From contig CANMJH010000001.1 in NCBI GenBank assembly GCA_947498125.1, forward strand, positions 930,001 to 994,000: a stretch of 64,000 bases of DNA. Direction: 5' to 3'. Source of the stretch: an uncultured Nioella sp. GTDB lineage: Bacteria > Pseudomonadota > Alphaproteobacteria > Rhodobacterales > Rhodobacteraceae. The notes under the pieces were generated by a model. That model was not told where the DNA came from, did no database searches, and saw only the letters and a program-made list of their open reading frames with translations. Position 1 is the stretch's first letter. Each line of letters begins with the position of its first letter. The translations under genes and the position numbers were made by a program. Shown here in pieces: positions 35,386 through 43,955 of this stretch.

Positions 35386-36957
35386 ATGCACTATGATTCT
35401 ACAATTACTCGATGTGGCCAGACCAAAATCGAACCGATTATTGCACTCTCGGGCATCACAAAGAGCTTTGGCCCAACTCAGGTCCTTTCTCATGTGGATT
35501 TCGATGTGCGTCCGGGCGAAATTCATGCCTTGGTTGGGGAAAACGGCGCAGGAAAATCGACCTGCATCAGCCTGCTATATGGCTTGAACAAACCAACAAC
35601 GGGCGAGATCCTGTTCGATGGTGCCCAAACCCAAATTCAAAGCCCCGCTCATGCACAACAATTGGGAGTCGGGTGCGTCTTTCAGGAATTGAGTCTGGCC
35701 GGATCATTATCTGTTGCAGAGAACATTTTTGCCGGACGTGCCCCATCAAAATTTGGCAAGGTAATATGGTCAGAGCTTCGCGCCCGGGCCGAGGCACTTT
35801 TGGCTGAATTCGACCTGACGGTCGACGTTTCAAAACCCGTCGACAGCCTGCCCATCAGCTCACGTCAAATCGTGGAAATCGCCAAGGCGCTTTCGCTGGA
35901 TTCGCGCGTTTTACTGCTGGATGAACCAACTTCAGCCCTGACACCTGACGAAGTTGAGGGACTGTTCTCGGTCCTTCGGAGCCTTACGCAGAAGGGCATT
36001 GGCATTGTTTATGTCAGCCATCATATGTCCGAAATATTCGAGATCTCAGATCGCATAACTGTCTTGCGGGACGGCCAAACGATCACAACTGAGAGCACAG
36101 CGGAAACCACACAGGCCCATATTGTTTCAAGCATGATCGGCAGTGCCCACCCAGGCGATGTGGAACACTCAGAAGACCAATTGGGTGATGTTTTGATGCG
36201 CGTCACAAATCTTACCGACGGAACGCATTTCGAAGATGTGTCCTTTGGTATTCGGCGCGGCGAGATCGTTGGTCTTGCGGGTCTATTGGGATCACGCCGA
36301 AGCGAAATAGTGCGCAGTCTGATCGGACTCGGCGGCAGTGTCACAGGTAAAATCGAATACAAAAGCCAAGAGGTTTCGTTCAACAATCTTCGGGCTGCAA
36401 TGGATGCAAATATTGGTTTCGTTCCAGAGGAACGAAAGACCGAAGGCCTGTTTCTGGATTACCCCATCAGCACAAACCTGGCGGCGGCGAACCTCGAAAA
36501 ACATACGCGATTGGGGATGTTAAACGGACGGTCGATCGACGAGGCCAGCCGGGACGCAATCGATGCGTTCTCAGTTAAAACAGGCGGGCCGGATGATATA
36601 GTCGGATCATTGTCCGGCGGAAATCAGCAAAAAATTCTTCTTTCGAAATGGCTCGAACGGGAGCCGGAACTGCTCATCATCGAAGAGCCCACAAAAGGCG
36701 TCGACGTTGGCGCGAAATTCCAAATCCATACTGAACTCAAGCGCCGTGCGGCGGCCGGGACGGCGATCATTATCGTGTCGTCAGATTTCCCTGAGCTTGT
36801 GGCCCTGTCGAACCGAATTCTCGTTGTACATCAAGGCCATGTTGTGGCGGACGTTTTGGCCTCAGAGGCCGACGAGGACGGATTGATCAGGATGGCTGCC
36901 GGTCTTCCCGCACCAACGGACGCATCTTCTAATCTCTACGAAGGAACACCAACGTGA
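35386..36957 (+). CDS. Sugar ABC transporter ATP-binding protein III
   Basis: A 523-residue double ATPase. Domain 1 has Walker A GENGAGKST at 51-59, and VLLLDEPTSALTPDE; domain 2 has LSGGNQQKILLSKWLEREPE and LLIIEEPTKGVDVG, with Glu in place of the usual Asp of Walker B. ATG 35386 has GGGAGG 6 bp upstream, better than an in-frame TTG at 35368. First gene of an ATPase-permease-binding protein operon, an order different from systems I and II. Confidence 0.93.
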   Translation: MHYDSTITRCGQTKIEPIIALSGITKSFGPTQVLSHVDFDVRPGEIHALVGENGAGKSTCISLLYGLNKPTTGEILFDGAQTQIQSPAHAQQLGVGCVFQELSLAGSLSVAENIFAGRAPSKFGKVIWSELRARAEALLAEFDLTVDVSKPVDSLPISSRQIVEIAKALSLDSRVLLLDEPTSALTPDEVEGLFSVLRSLTQKGIGIVYVSHHMSEIFEISDRITVLRDGQTITTESTAETTQAHIVSSMIGSAHPGDVEHSEDQLGDVLMRVTNLTDGTHFEDVSFGIRRGEIVGLAGLLGSRRSEIVRSLIGLGGSVTGKIEYKSQEVSFNNLRAAMDANIGFVPEERKTEGLFLDYPISTNLAAANLEKHTRLGMLNGRSIDEASRDAIDAFSVKTGGPDDIVGSLSGGNQQKILLSKWLEREPELLIIEEPTKGVDVGAKFQIHTELKRRAAAGTAIIIVSSDFPELVALSNRILVVHQGHVVADVLASEADEDGLIRMAAGLPAPTDASSNLYEGTPT

Positions 36958-37946
36958 CCATGATCAGTAGCCAAAATCAGCAGGTTCGAACGTCGTTCTT
37001 ACGATCGATTGGTCGCGCATTTGTCGACATTCGGGAACTCACGCTTTTGGTTCTCATCCTTGGCATCGTGGTCGTAATGTCCTCGATCAACCCATATTTC
37101 CTATCACTGGCAAACTTCCGCGCGGTGGCGGTCGGGATGGCGCCGATTGCCGTTATCGTCATCGGCATGGCAATTTTGTTGGCATCTGGCGGATTTGACC
37201 TTTCCGTCGGTTCTGTCATGGCCCTGTCATCGACGATCGTCGCTATGTTGCTGGTCGCGGGGGGGTCCATCCCGCTGGCCGTTCTTGCCGGTCTGATTTT
37301 GGGTGCCGCCGTCGGGTTTGTGAATGGGATGTTGGTAACTCGTCTCGGTATCAACCCGCTGATTGCGACGCTCGGCACAATGTCGATTGCACGCGGCGCG
37401 GCGCTTGTACTGACCGAAGGGTTCTCGGTCTCCAGCTTGCCTGCTGAATACGCCTGGCTGGGCCGCGCAAGTTTCGGCGGCATTCCCGCAATTGTCATTT
37501 TAATGCTGGCAATGGTTATCGTCTTTGATCTGGCAATGCGCCACACCCGGTTTTTCCGTCAGGTCTATTTCATCGGCGCAAATGAAAAAGCCGCGATGTT
37601 GTCAGGCGTCCGTGTCGATCGAGTCCGCATCACAGCCTACGTATTGACTGGAATTCTGGCTGCATTAGCCGGCGTTCTTTTGTCCTCTCGTTTGATGAGC
37701 GGCACCCCCACCGCAGGCAATGGCATTGAGCTGCAAGTTCTGGCTGCTGCCGTGATTGGCGGGGCGTCCTTGCGGGGCGGTGAAGGCACCATTTTGGGCG
37801 CCTTTCTTGGTGTCGTTTTCGTGGCTCTCGTCAACAACTCCATGACCATGCAAGCCGTCTCGATCTATTGGCAGATGGTTGTAACCGGCTCGGTTCTGGT
37901 CAGCGCCGTGGCGCTAGACATGCTGATCCGCAACGGTCGGACCTGA
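36954..37946 (+). CDS. Sugar ABC transporter permease III
   Basis: The 330-residue ribose-type permease has GMAILLASGGFDLSVGSVMA and LAAAVIGGASLRGGEGTIL. The GTG at 36954 overlaps the ATPase stop by 4 bp (GTGA) and has GAAGGA upstream at a suitable distance; ATG 36960 is a possible alternative. Single domain, so presumably a homodimer. Confidence 0.93.
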   Translation: MTMISSQNQQVRTSFLRSIGRAFVDIRELTLLVLILGIVVVMSSINPYFLSLANFRAVAVGMAPIAVIVIGMAILLASGGFDLSVGSVMALSSTIVAMLLVAGGSIPLAVLAGLILGAAVGFVNGMLVTRLGINPLIATLGTMSIARGAALVLTEGFSVSSLPAEYAWLGRASFGGIPAIVILMLAMVIVFDLAMRHTRFFRQVYFIGANEKAAMLSGVRVDRVRITAYVLTGILAALAGVLLSSRLMSGTPTAGNGIELQVLAAAVIGGASLRGGEGTILGAFLGVVFVALVNNSMTMQAVSIYWQMVVTGSVLVSAVALDMLIRNGRT

Positions 37947-37983
37947 TCTTCAGAAATCAAATAAAGGGAAGGAAACCAACACT

Positions 37984-38970
37984 ATGACTATCAATAGAAG
38001 AAAGCTCCTCGCCGGTGGTGCCGGTTTGGGATTGGCCTCAGGGTTTGGATTGCCGCCGCTCTCCGGTCAGGCACGCGCTCAGGCAGCGGGAATGGAATAT
38101 GTATTCCTTTCTATCGTCACCCAAGTGCCGTTCTGGGTCGATTACCGCAACGCGATGACCGACTTGGAAGAGCAAATGGGCATCCGTGCGACCTTCACCG
38201 GTCCGCTTGATTTCGACACCGCCGCACAGGCGCGCCAGCTTGACGAGATTATTGCCCGTCGCCCGGCAGGGATCATGATATTCCCGGGTGACCCGGTAAC
38301 TTTGGCCCCCGGTGTGCAACGCGCAGTTGAGGCTGGAATTCCTGTCACCACCTGTATTGGCGATATTCCCGACAGCCCCCGCTCTACTTTCCTCGGCATT
38401 AACGGCGTCCAAGCGGGTCGCGTTGGCGGTGAAATGCTTGCACAGGCCATTGGCGGGCGTGGCAAAGTCCTTTTGGGCACTTTCCCGGCGCCATCTACCC
38501 TTGAACGCGTTGAAGGCTACCAACAGGTTTTCGCCGAACGCTACCCTGATATCGAAGTGGTCGACATCGTCAATGACCGCGCCGACCCTGCATACGCCCC
38601 CACCGCTTACCTTCAGGCCTTGCAAGCAAACCCAGACGTTGTTGGCATTGGTGGAACAGACGGAGACAGCGGGAAAGGTGCCGCAATCGCCGTCCATGAA
38701 GCAGGCCGCGCAGGTGACGTTAAGATCGTTGCCATGGACCGAAATGACGACATGCTGCCCTATATCCAGGACGGAACGATCTACGGCGCGGTCGCGCAGA
38801 AATCCTATCTGGAAATCTATCTGGCGTTCCACATGATGCATTGGCAAAACACGGATGCGCTTCGGGTTCTGCCTGATTGGCGCGCCGCCGGCATCAACCC
38901 TCTGCCCGAGCGTGTCGAAACTGGTGTGATGCAGATCACCGCTGAAAACGTCAGCCAGTTCGTCCACTAA
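37984..38970 (+). CDS. Periplasmic sugar-binding protein III, probable Tat substrate
   Basis: The 328-residue PBP-I-fold protein has INRRKLLAGGAGLGLASGFG at its N terminus, a twin-arginine-like signal, unlike the Sec signals of the other two binding proteins here. The mature part shows FWVDYRNAMTDLEEQMGIR, RRPAGIMIFPGD, GINGVQAGRVGGEML and GIGGTDGDSGKGAAIAVHEA. A 9-bp-stem hairpin follows the gene, typical of the mRNA stabilisers after binding-protein genes. Confidence 0.9.
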   Translation: MTINRRKLLAGGAGLGLASGFGLPPLSGQARAQAAGMEYVFLSIVTQVPFWVDYRNAMTDLEEQMGIRATFTGPLDFDTAAQARQLDEIIARRPAGIMIFPGDPVTLAPGVQRAVEAGIPVTTCIGDIPDSPRSTFLGINGVQAGRVGGEMLAQAIGGRGKVLLGTFPAPSTLERVEGYQQVFAERYPDIEVVDIVNDRADPAYAPTAYLQALQANPDVVGIGGTDGDSGKGAAIAVHEAGRAGDVKIVAMDRNDDMLPYIQDGTIYGAVAQKSYLEIYLAFHMMHWQNTDALRVLPDWRAAGINPLPERVETGVMQITAENVSQFVH

Positions 38971-38978
38971 ATCAAACG

Positions 38979-39006
38979 CCCGGCGCATCCCAACAATTGC
39001 GCCGGG
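38979..39006 (+). other. Stem-loop after binding-protein gene III
   Basis: CCCGGCGCA pairs perfectly with TGCGCCGGG across a 10-nt loop, 8 bp past the stop codon at 38970. No T-run follows and the next gene starts 17 bp later, so it is more likely an mRNA-stabilising or attenuating hairpin that raises binding-protein dosage than a full terminator. Confidence 0.65.
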
Positions 39007-39023
39007 CCAATGAACGATAAAAG

Positions 39024-39884
39024 ATGTCAGTTTGGACCACATACGACTTAAGATCAGATGATCTTGTGCTCACATGTCTTCCCGGCGTTGGGGGGCGTTT
39101 GTGGGATATTGTCTATAAGGGCCAATCGCTTCTTTGGCAAAACCCCGACTTGGCCGGATGCATTCCAAACCTGTCAAAACTAACCGAACTTCCGACCAAA
39201 TCGCCTCAATTCAAGTTTCCGCTTTGGGGTGGAGAAAAAACGTGGATTGCTCCGGATAAAGACTGGCAAAGGCAAGCGCCCTACCCTGTTTTGGATTCCG
39301 GTCCATATGAGCATAGTCTTTTGCAGGACCATACGATCATCATGACAAGCCCGATTTGTGAGATCTCAAAATTACAGGTCGAACGAAAGATTACCCTAAT
39401 AGGATCACGATCATGGCAAGCGTCGCACCGGGTTATCAACCGTGGCGAGCAGGCGCGCACGGTTGGAGCTTGGCCAGTTATGATGCTTAAACGCCCTGCC
39501 CGTGTTTCCATTACCATGCCAGATGGTGACGCGCCGGCAGACGTATTCGGACGCTCTGACGGAATGATCAATGTTACGGGGAACTCGGTGACCGCTGCAA
39601 TTGATCGCCCCCAAGAATTCAAGGTGGGGCTAAACTCGGCTGATGGCGCGGTGTGCATTGAACTGCGCGGGCGAGATCGCCCGATATTTTTGTCAGCTCG
39701 GGTTCCAAATCATTCAACGAATGCCAGCTTCGCACACGGGCATGGCTTCGAACTCTTTAACTCAGCCGATTACCCCTATTGGGAGGCTGAATGGCACAGC
39801 CCGATTAAACAGCTGGAGCCCGGAAGCGCGTTGGATTTTGTTCAGGAGTTCGAACTAATCGAGCCTGCGCAACAGGCCAGTTAG
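39024..39884 (+). CDS. Aldose-epimerase-like (galactose-mutarotase-fold) protein
   Basis: The 286 residues resemble the mutarotase superfamily: CLPGVGGRLWDIVYKGQSLL near the N terminus, WGGEKTWIAPDKDWQ, a central beta-rich domain, and FAHGHGFELFNSADYPYWEA near the end. The classic galactose mutarotase His/Glu pair cannot be placed with certainty; it may belong to a DUF4380- or DUF4432-like branch. In operon III it may interconvert anomers or isomers of the imported sugar. Function is inferred from fold and context only. Confidence 0.65.
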   Translation: MSVWTTYDLRSDDLVLTCLPGVGGRLWDIVYKGQSLLWQNPDLAGCIPNLSKLTELPTKSPQFKFPLWGGEKTWIAPDKDWQRQAPYPVLDSGPYEHSLLQDHTIIMTSPICEISKLQVERKITLIGSRSWQASHRVINRGEQARTVGAWPVMMLKRPARVSITMPDGDAPADVFGRSDGMINVTGNSVTAAIDRPQEFKVGLNSADGAVCIELRGRDRPIFLSARVPNHSTNASFAHGHGFELFNSADYPYWEAEWHSPIKQLEPGSALDFVQEFELIEPAQQAS

Positions 39885-39917
39885 AAACTATCGCCAAACA
39901 GGATTGGAAAAAATCAG

Positions 39918-40727
39918 ATGCATATCCTTGTGACTGGCGCCGGCGGCCATTTGGGCCGCAAGCTCTTTGATTTTCTGGCTGAGAAAGACGGGTTGACGGT
40001 GTCAGGCTTAGATATCCGGTCAGTCGATCACCCTGATATTCATGTTGCGGATTTCGGCGCCGAACCTGACTGGGCAAAACATTTTGATGGCGTGGATGTT
40101 ATCGTTCATCTGGCGGGCGACCGGGAACCTGGTGCGACGTGGGAGTCAGCAATTCGCAACAATATGGACGCAACGATGATGCTTTACCATCACGCCGTTG
40201 AGCGCGGCGTGCGCAGAGTTGTCTTGGCCAGCTCAAACTGGCTTCACGGGAATAAAAGGTTTACGTCTGAAACACTCGGAAAAGATACAGCCCCCGGGCC
40301 GGTAAACGCTTATGGCATGTCCAAACTTTTCTGCGAAAGAACCGGGGAGTATTTCGCACGCCTAAAAGGTCTTGAAGTGATTTGTCTGCGCATCGGGTGG
40401 ACACAATGGACGCATGGCAACCAACCGGGGCCTCATATGGCAATGGGCAGATGGGGACAGGAAATGTGGCTTAGCGATCGCGACTTCTTGCACGGGGTCG
40501 ATGTTGCCGCGACTGCGCCGAATATCGACTTCGCAGTCTTGAACCTTATGTCCGACAACCCCGGAATGCGTTGGGATATCTCGAACACCAAGTCGCTATT
40601 GGGATATAGCCCTCAGGACGGCGCCAAGGCTCAAGTTGGGGTAATAATTTCTCTAAAATCATGGATTAAGAAAGTTGCGACCATTGTCATTCCGCAATTT
40701 TTTGAACGACATTTTCCAGAATGGTGA
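39918..40727 (+). CDS. NAD-dependent epimerase/dehydratase, uronate-dehydrogenase-like
   Basis: The 269-residue extended SDR has GAGGHLGRKL at 7-16, HLAGDREPGATWE, Ser105/106 in LASSNW, catalytic Y132 and K136 in AYGMSK, and LMSDNPGMRWDI. These match uronate dehydrogenase-like proteins, which oxidise uronic acids to aldaro-lactones. After GYSPQDGAK the last 28 residues (ending QFFERHFPEW) look unlike the family, so the C terminus may be altered. It is the last gene of ABC operon III. Confidence 0.85.
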   Translation: MHILVTGAGGHLGRKLFDFLAEKDGLTVSGLDIRSVDHPDIHVADFGAEPDWAKHFDGVDVIVHLAGDREPGATWESAIRNNMDATMMLYHHAVERGVRRVVLASSNWLHGNKRFTSETLGKDTAPGPVNAYGMSKLFCERTGEYFARLKGLEVICLRIGWTQWTHGNQPGPHMAMGRWGQEMWLSDRDFLHGVDVAATAPNIDFAVLNLMSDNPGMRWDISNTKSLLGYSPQDGAKAQVGVIISLKSWIKKVATIVIPQFFERHFPEW

Positions 40728-41053
40728 CCAGCGGTTTTGGTATTGGTCCCTACAACTTGTCCCATGCCGTGAAGCAATCCGACATTATCAACGACACAGC
40801 AGATGTATTTGTTTCCACAGCTTGCCAATCATCCCCATCGTCATTTTTTTCTTTGCAGCCATTGGCTGGGTTTTGGAGGTCTTCGTCGCGATTGTAGCTA
40901 AGCCACTTGGGGTAAGCCCCCACCACGAGCGGATAGATCCAGCCAGCGCATTCTATGGGTAAGGATCTTGGCCCTTTCCATCCACCGTCCAAAATTGATG
41001 ACCTGCAGGCCCAAATGCGCTACGCATTTGCTTTCACAACGAAAGTTACCGGC
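40728..41053. other. Gene-poor interval before the MATE gene
   Basis: An open frame of 95 codons (40675-40962, +) with one hydrophobic stretch occupies most of it, but it overlaps the previous gene by 53 bp, has no ribosome site and matches nothing recognised. It could be a decayed remnant. No terminator was found. Confidence 0.35.
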
Positions 41054-42427
41054 ATGCGCGACATAGACCTAACAACCGGTCCAATAGGCGGCCATTTTCG
41101 GACGCTGGCCGTTCCCGCGGCTATGGGGATGCTGTTTTCGACGCTCTATAACGTTGTGGACGTCTATTTCGCCGGTCAGATTTCGACAGACGCGCAGGCG
41201 GGGCTCGCAATCGGGTTTCAAGCATTTTTTATCTTGATGTCGATAGGGTTCGGAATCGGGGCTGCGATGGGCGCGTTGGTGGGCAATGCTCGGGGACGCA
41301 AAGATGACGCCGACGTCCGGCGCGTGGCAATGCAAGGCTTGTCTTTTGCCATTGTCACGACTGCCGTACTGATTGCGCTTGGCGTTGTGATCGGGCCCCT
41401 CCTGATCAAACTGGTGTCACAGCCGGGGGCTTACCGAGACGCGGCAAATGGATATTTTTATTGGCTGCTGGCGGCGCTTCCGGGGTTTCTTATTGGGTTC
41501 ACCGGTAACGGCATTCTGCAGGCCCATGGGGATAGCGTGACCATGCAGCGGGCCATGATGGTCGCTTTCGTGGCAAATATTGGTCTAAACCCCCTCTTTA
41601 TCTACGGCATCCCCGGTCTCATTCCGGGAATGGGATTTAACGGGATCGCCCTTGCGACGATTCTGTCGCAAACCGGCGTCATGCTATTCGTTCTGCGAGC
41701 CGTTCTAAATCTTCGGGTCATCAAAGGCGCACAACGATCTGAGCTTCGCCCAGATTTGCCGTCCTTCCGAGAGATCCTTGTGCAAATGGCCCCGACATCT
41801 TTGTCTTTCACGGTGCTTTTCATCTCAAGCTTTGTGGTTCAATTCGCGCTGAGCCAATTCGGAGGCTACGCGATTGCTGCCTATGGCATTGCCTTACGGA
41901 TCGAGCAGATCCTGCTTTTGCCGGTGTTGGGCATGACTGGTGCGTTACTTCCTATCGCGGCGCAGAACTTTGGCGCCGGACATCACGACAGGGTGCGGGC
42001 CTCGGTCTGGTTTTGTTGGAAGCTTGGCTTCCTCATGACGATCGGCGCCGCCCCGGTTTTGTGGTTCGGCGGCAGCTTCGCGATGAGTCTTTTCACCGAC
42101 GACGCTCAAGTGATCGCGGTCGGGCAATCTTATTTGCGAGTCGATAGTTTTCTCTTCGTCATCTATATGATGCTGTTTTCCATCAATTCGCTGCTGCAGG
42201 CCTTTAAGCGCCCCATCTGGACGCTGTGGATCTCGATTTACCGGCAGGGTTTTGGCGTGGCATTTTTCATATGGCTGTTGATTGGCGTCTTTGGAATGGA
42301 TGTGTGGGGCGTTTGGCTGGGTATTGGTATTGCGGTCAGTACTGGCTGGGTGATTGCACTGGTCGTTGTCACGCAGCTTGCCAAGCAAGAAATCGGCGGC
42401 CTTCGGCAAACGTCGCGCGCGCCATAG
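41054..42427 (+). CDS. MATE-family efflux transporter
   Basis: A 457-residue, 12-helix exporter of the multidrug and toxin extrusion family. Motifs: LAVPAAMGMLFSTLYNVVDV, YFAGQISTDAQAGLAIGFQA, GNGILQAHGDSVTMQRAMMV, GLNPLFIYGIPGLIPGMGFN and GMTGALLPIAAQNFGAG. The frame is open to 40955, but ATG 41054 (MRDIDLTTGPI) gives the usual N terminus; no strong ribosome site separates the options. Substrate unknown; the link to the sugar block is only positional. Confidence 0.88.
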   Translation: MRDIDLTTGPIGGHFRTLAVPAAMGMLFSTLYNVVDVYFAGQISTDAQAGLAIGFQAFFILMSIGFGIGAAMGALVGNARGRKDDADVRRVAMQGLSFAIVTTAVLIALGVVIGPLLIKLVSQPGAYRDAANGYFYWLLAALPGFLIGFTGNGILQAHGDSVTMQRAMMVAFVANIGLNPLFIYGIPGLIPGMGFNGIALATILSQTGVMLFVLRAVLNLRVIKGAQRSELRPDLPSFREILVQMAPTSLSFTVLFISSFVVQFALSQFGGYAIAAYGIALRIEQILLLPVLGMTGALLPIAAQNFGAGHHDRVRASVWFCWKLGFLMTIGAAPVLWFGGSFAMSLFTDDAQVIAVGQSYLRVDSFLFVIYMMLFSINSLLQAFKRPIWTLWISIYRQGFGVAFFIWLLIGVFGMDVWGVWLGIGIAVSTGWVIALVVVTQLAKQEIGGLRQTSRAP

Positions 42428-42541
42428 ACGCACGTTTAAGATAGGCAGCGCCCTTTTCGCGAGTCGGGCGGGCGAATCTTTGGTCAAAATAATCGCGAAT
42501 CTCTGCTCAATTCACCGCGGCTATCGAGTCGCCTGAGTCAT

Positions 42542-42560
42542 TTAAGTGTACTTTTTACAC
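42542..42560. promoter_or_regulatory. Curli-locus motif, copy 1
   Basis: TTAAGTGTACTTTTTACAC contains the inverted repeat GTGTA-CTTTT-TACAC (42546-42560). It matches 17 of 19 bases with TTAAATGTAATTTTTACAC at 43899-43917, ahead of the second curlin gene. It lies about 395 bp upstream of the first curlin ATG, after the MATE gene. A shared operator for one regulator is the simplest reading; the regulator is unknown. Confidence 0.65.
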
Positions 42561-42566
42561 GTAAAT

Positions 42567-42775
42567 GGATGTTATCAGCCTGTCATCACTCATACCGGTT
42601 GTTATCGCCAAATAGTTTTTCGGAGCGCGCGCGTCACTCATGGCGGTTACCCCAAGGGAAGTGTGTGTAGAGCGTTTTTATCTAATTTATTGTAATAAAA
42701 CAAAATAAACACCTTTGTTATCAGATAACATTCAATAGTTAGTGTTGGATATCCGATTACACAACGGATGTTATC
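42567..42775. promoter_or_regulatory. GTTATC-motif cluster upstream of the major curlin gene
   Basis: Four GTTATC elements at 42571, 42601, 42715 and 42768. Two lie in an identical GGATGTTATCA (42567-42577 and 42764-42774), and one forms the perfect palindrome GTTATCAGATAAC (42715-42727). The region is AT-rich and gene-free from 42428 to 42954. Such iterated sites suggest binding of a regulator along the curli promoter. Confidence 0.6.
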
Positions 42776-42954
42776 ACCTTTCTTTCCACCGATATTGTCT
42801 GACGAGGGTGTTTGGGGCCAAGTGTTGGTCATCGGCAAACGCAACACCATGCAAACGCCGCACCAAACCCGAAACGCGAAACCCGCAACATCATTATTTA
42901 AACCACTCTAAAACGTCCCAACCGGGACAATTTCAAAACCAAAGGACTTTTAAA

Positions 42955-43395
42955 ATGACCATCAAATCTGCACTCAAAATCGCTGCCGTCGCTCTTACCG
43001 CAACTCTGCCCCTCGCTGGTGCAGCCATGGCCGGTGGCTCTTATGTAAACGTAGAACAGTATGGCGTTGGTAACGCAGCTGGCGGCGCACAGGCCGGTTT
43101 CTTTAACGGTATGACAGTCTATCAGGACGGCTGGAGCAACACTGCGATTGCCACTCAGGACGGCAACTGGAACCAGACTGTTATCGGCCAGACCGGTTGG
43201 GACAACTCTGCCAGCTCCTCCACATTCGGTTCGGGCAATGTCACTGGCATCGCTCAGATGGGCGGCAACAACTCTGCTGACACGACACAGTGGGGCAACG
43301 GCAACGCAGTTGGCGTGATCCAGGTTGGCAACGGCAACTCTGCCTCTTCGACCCAGGTTGGTACCGGCAACGTTGCGGTTATCGTCCAGAACTAA
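42955..43395 (+). CDS. Curlin-like amyloid subunit (CsgA type)
   Basis: A 146-residue secreted protein with signal peptide SALKIAAVALTATLPLAGAA and mature start near AMAGG. It then has repeats of the curlin form Q-x-G-x-x-N: VEQYGVGNAA, YQDGWSNTA, TQDGNWNQT, GQTGWDNSA, AQMGGNNSA, TQWGNGNAV, IQVGNGNSA and TQVGTGNVA, ending in VIVQN. Rich in Gly, Asn, Gln and Ser, and without Cys. AAAGGA precedes ATG 42955. Such subunits polymerise outside the cell into amyloid fibres. The curli secretion genes csgG, csgE and csgF are not in the window. Confidence 0.88.
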   Translation: MTIKSALKIAAVALTATLPLAGAAMAGGSYVNVEQYGVGNAAGGAQAGFFNGMTVYQDGWSNTAIATQDGNWNQTVIGQTGWDNSASSSTFGSGNVTGIAQMGGNNSADTTQWGNGNAVGVIQVGNGNSASSTQVGTGNVAVIVQN

Positions 43396-43411
43396 GACCC
43401 ACAGCAAAAGA

Positions 43412-43429
43412 CCCCCCGGGCGCGGGGGG
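43412..43429 (+). other. G/C hairpin between curlin and csgH-like gene
   Basis: CCCCCC, loop GGGCGC, GGGGGG: a strong 6-bp stem 16 bp after the curlin stop, with no T-run. It may attenuate read-through so that much more major curlin than CsgH-like protein is made. Confidence 0.55.
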
Positions 43430-43501
43430 CCCCTCCCTCCCTACTCCGTCTTCCAAGCCACCTGCGCCCGGCCCTAATTTTAGACCCAAAGGATACCTCC
43501 C

Positions 43502-43891
43502 ATGACTGCCTCTATCGCCCCAAAAACCCGCCGGATCCTGCTGCCCGCAATGATCCTCGCCGGTGCCGGCCTGGCAGCTGCTTGTAACAGCACAACGGCC
43601 AGCCCGGTTTCCACAACTGCCCCTTTTGCCTGTGACATCGCTGTTGAAGAAGATGGTCGCATGGTGAATTTCCAAGGCCGCGTCCAAGCTTCCGAAGCGA
43701 TCTCGGGTTCGTATAATCTGCACCTTTCTGGGCGCGGCACGAACATTCGCCAAGGCGGCCCGTTTTCAGCCCGCGCCGGTGAGATTGTCACTCTTGGCCA
43801 GTCCCGCCTTTCCGGTGCCCCCGAAAGCTTTGACGCTGAATTGTCCATCACCGTTGACGGAACTGAATTTTCCTGCCCCGTCAGCATTTAA
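43502..43891 (+). CDS. csgH: CsgH-like curli chaperone/assembly inhibitor
   Basis: The 129-residue exported protein starts with a signal (RRILLPAMILAGAGLAAAC), which could be a weak lipobox. The short beta-sandwich-like domain includes PFACDIAVEEDGRMVNFQGR, SGSYNLHLSGRGTNIRQGG, FSARAGEIVTLGQS and a final SCPVSI. This matches the alphaproteobacterial CsgH/CsgC-like proteins, which hold curlins soluble in the periplasm. Two Cys (FACDI and FSCPV) may be paired. AAGGATACCTCCC precedes the ATG. Identification rests on motif pattern and position between two curlin genes. Confidence 0.75.
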   Translation: MTASIAPKTRRILLPAMILAGAGLAAACNSTTASPVSTTAPFACDIAVEEDGRMVNFQGRVQASEAISGSYNLHLSGRGTNIRQGGPFSARAGEIVTLGQSRLSGAPESFDAELSITVDGTEFSCPVSI

Positions 43892-43898
43892 TACTTGC

Positions 43899-43917
43899 TT
43901 AAATGTAATTTTTACAC
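43899..43917. promoter_or_regulatory. Curli-locus motif, copy 2
   Basis: TTAAATGTAATTTTTACAC, with the perfect palindrome TGTAA-TTT-TTACA at 43904-43916, lies 7 bp after the csgH-like stop and about 40 bp before the second curlin ATG. It matches copy 1 (42542-42560) at 17 of 19 bases, suggesting a separate but co-regulated promoter. Confidence 0.65.
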
Positions 43918-43955
43918 TAACTTAAGAATCATATTAAAACCAAAGGAATAGACCC

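Noticed and set aside
40675-40962. 95-codon frame with one hydrophobic segment
   Set aside because: Overlaps the previous gene by 53 bp with no start signal; kept only as a possible remnant.
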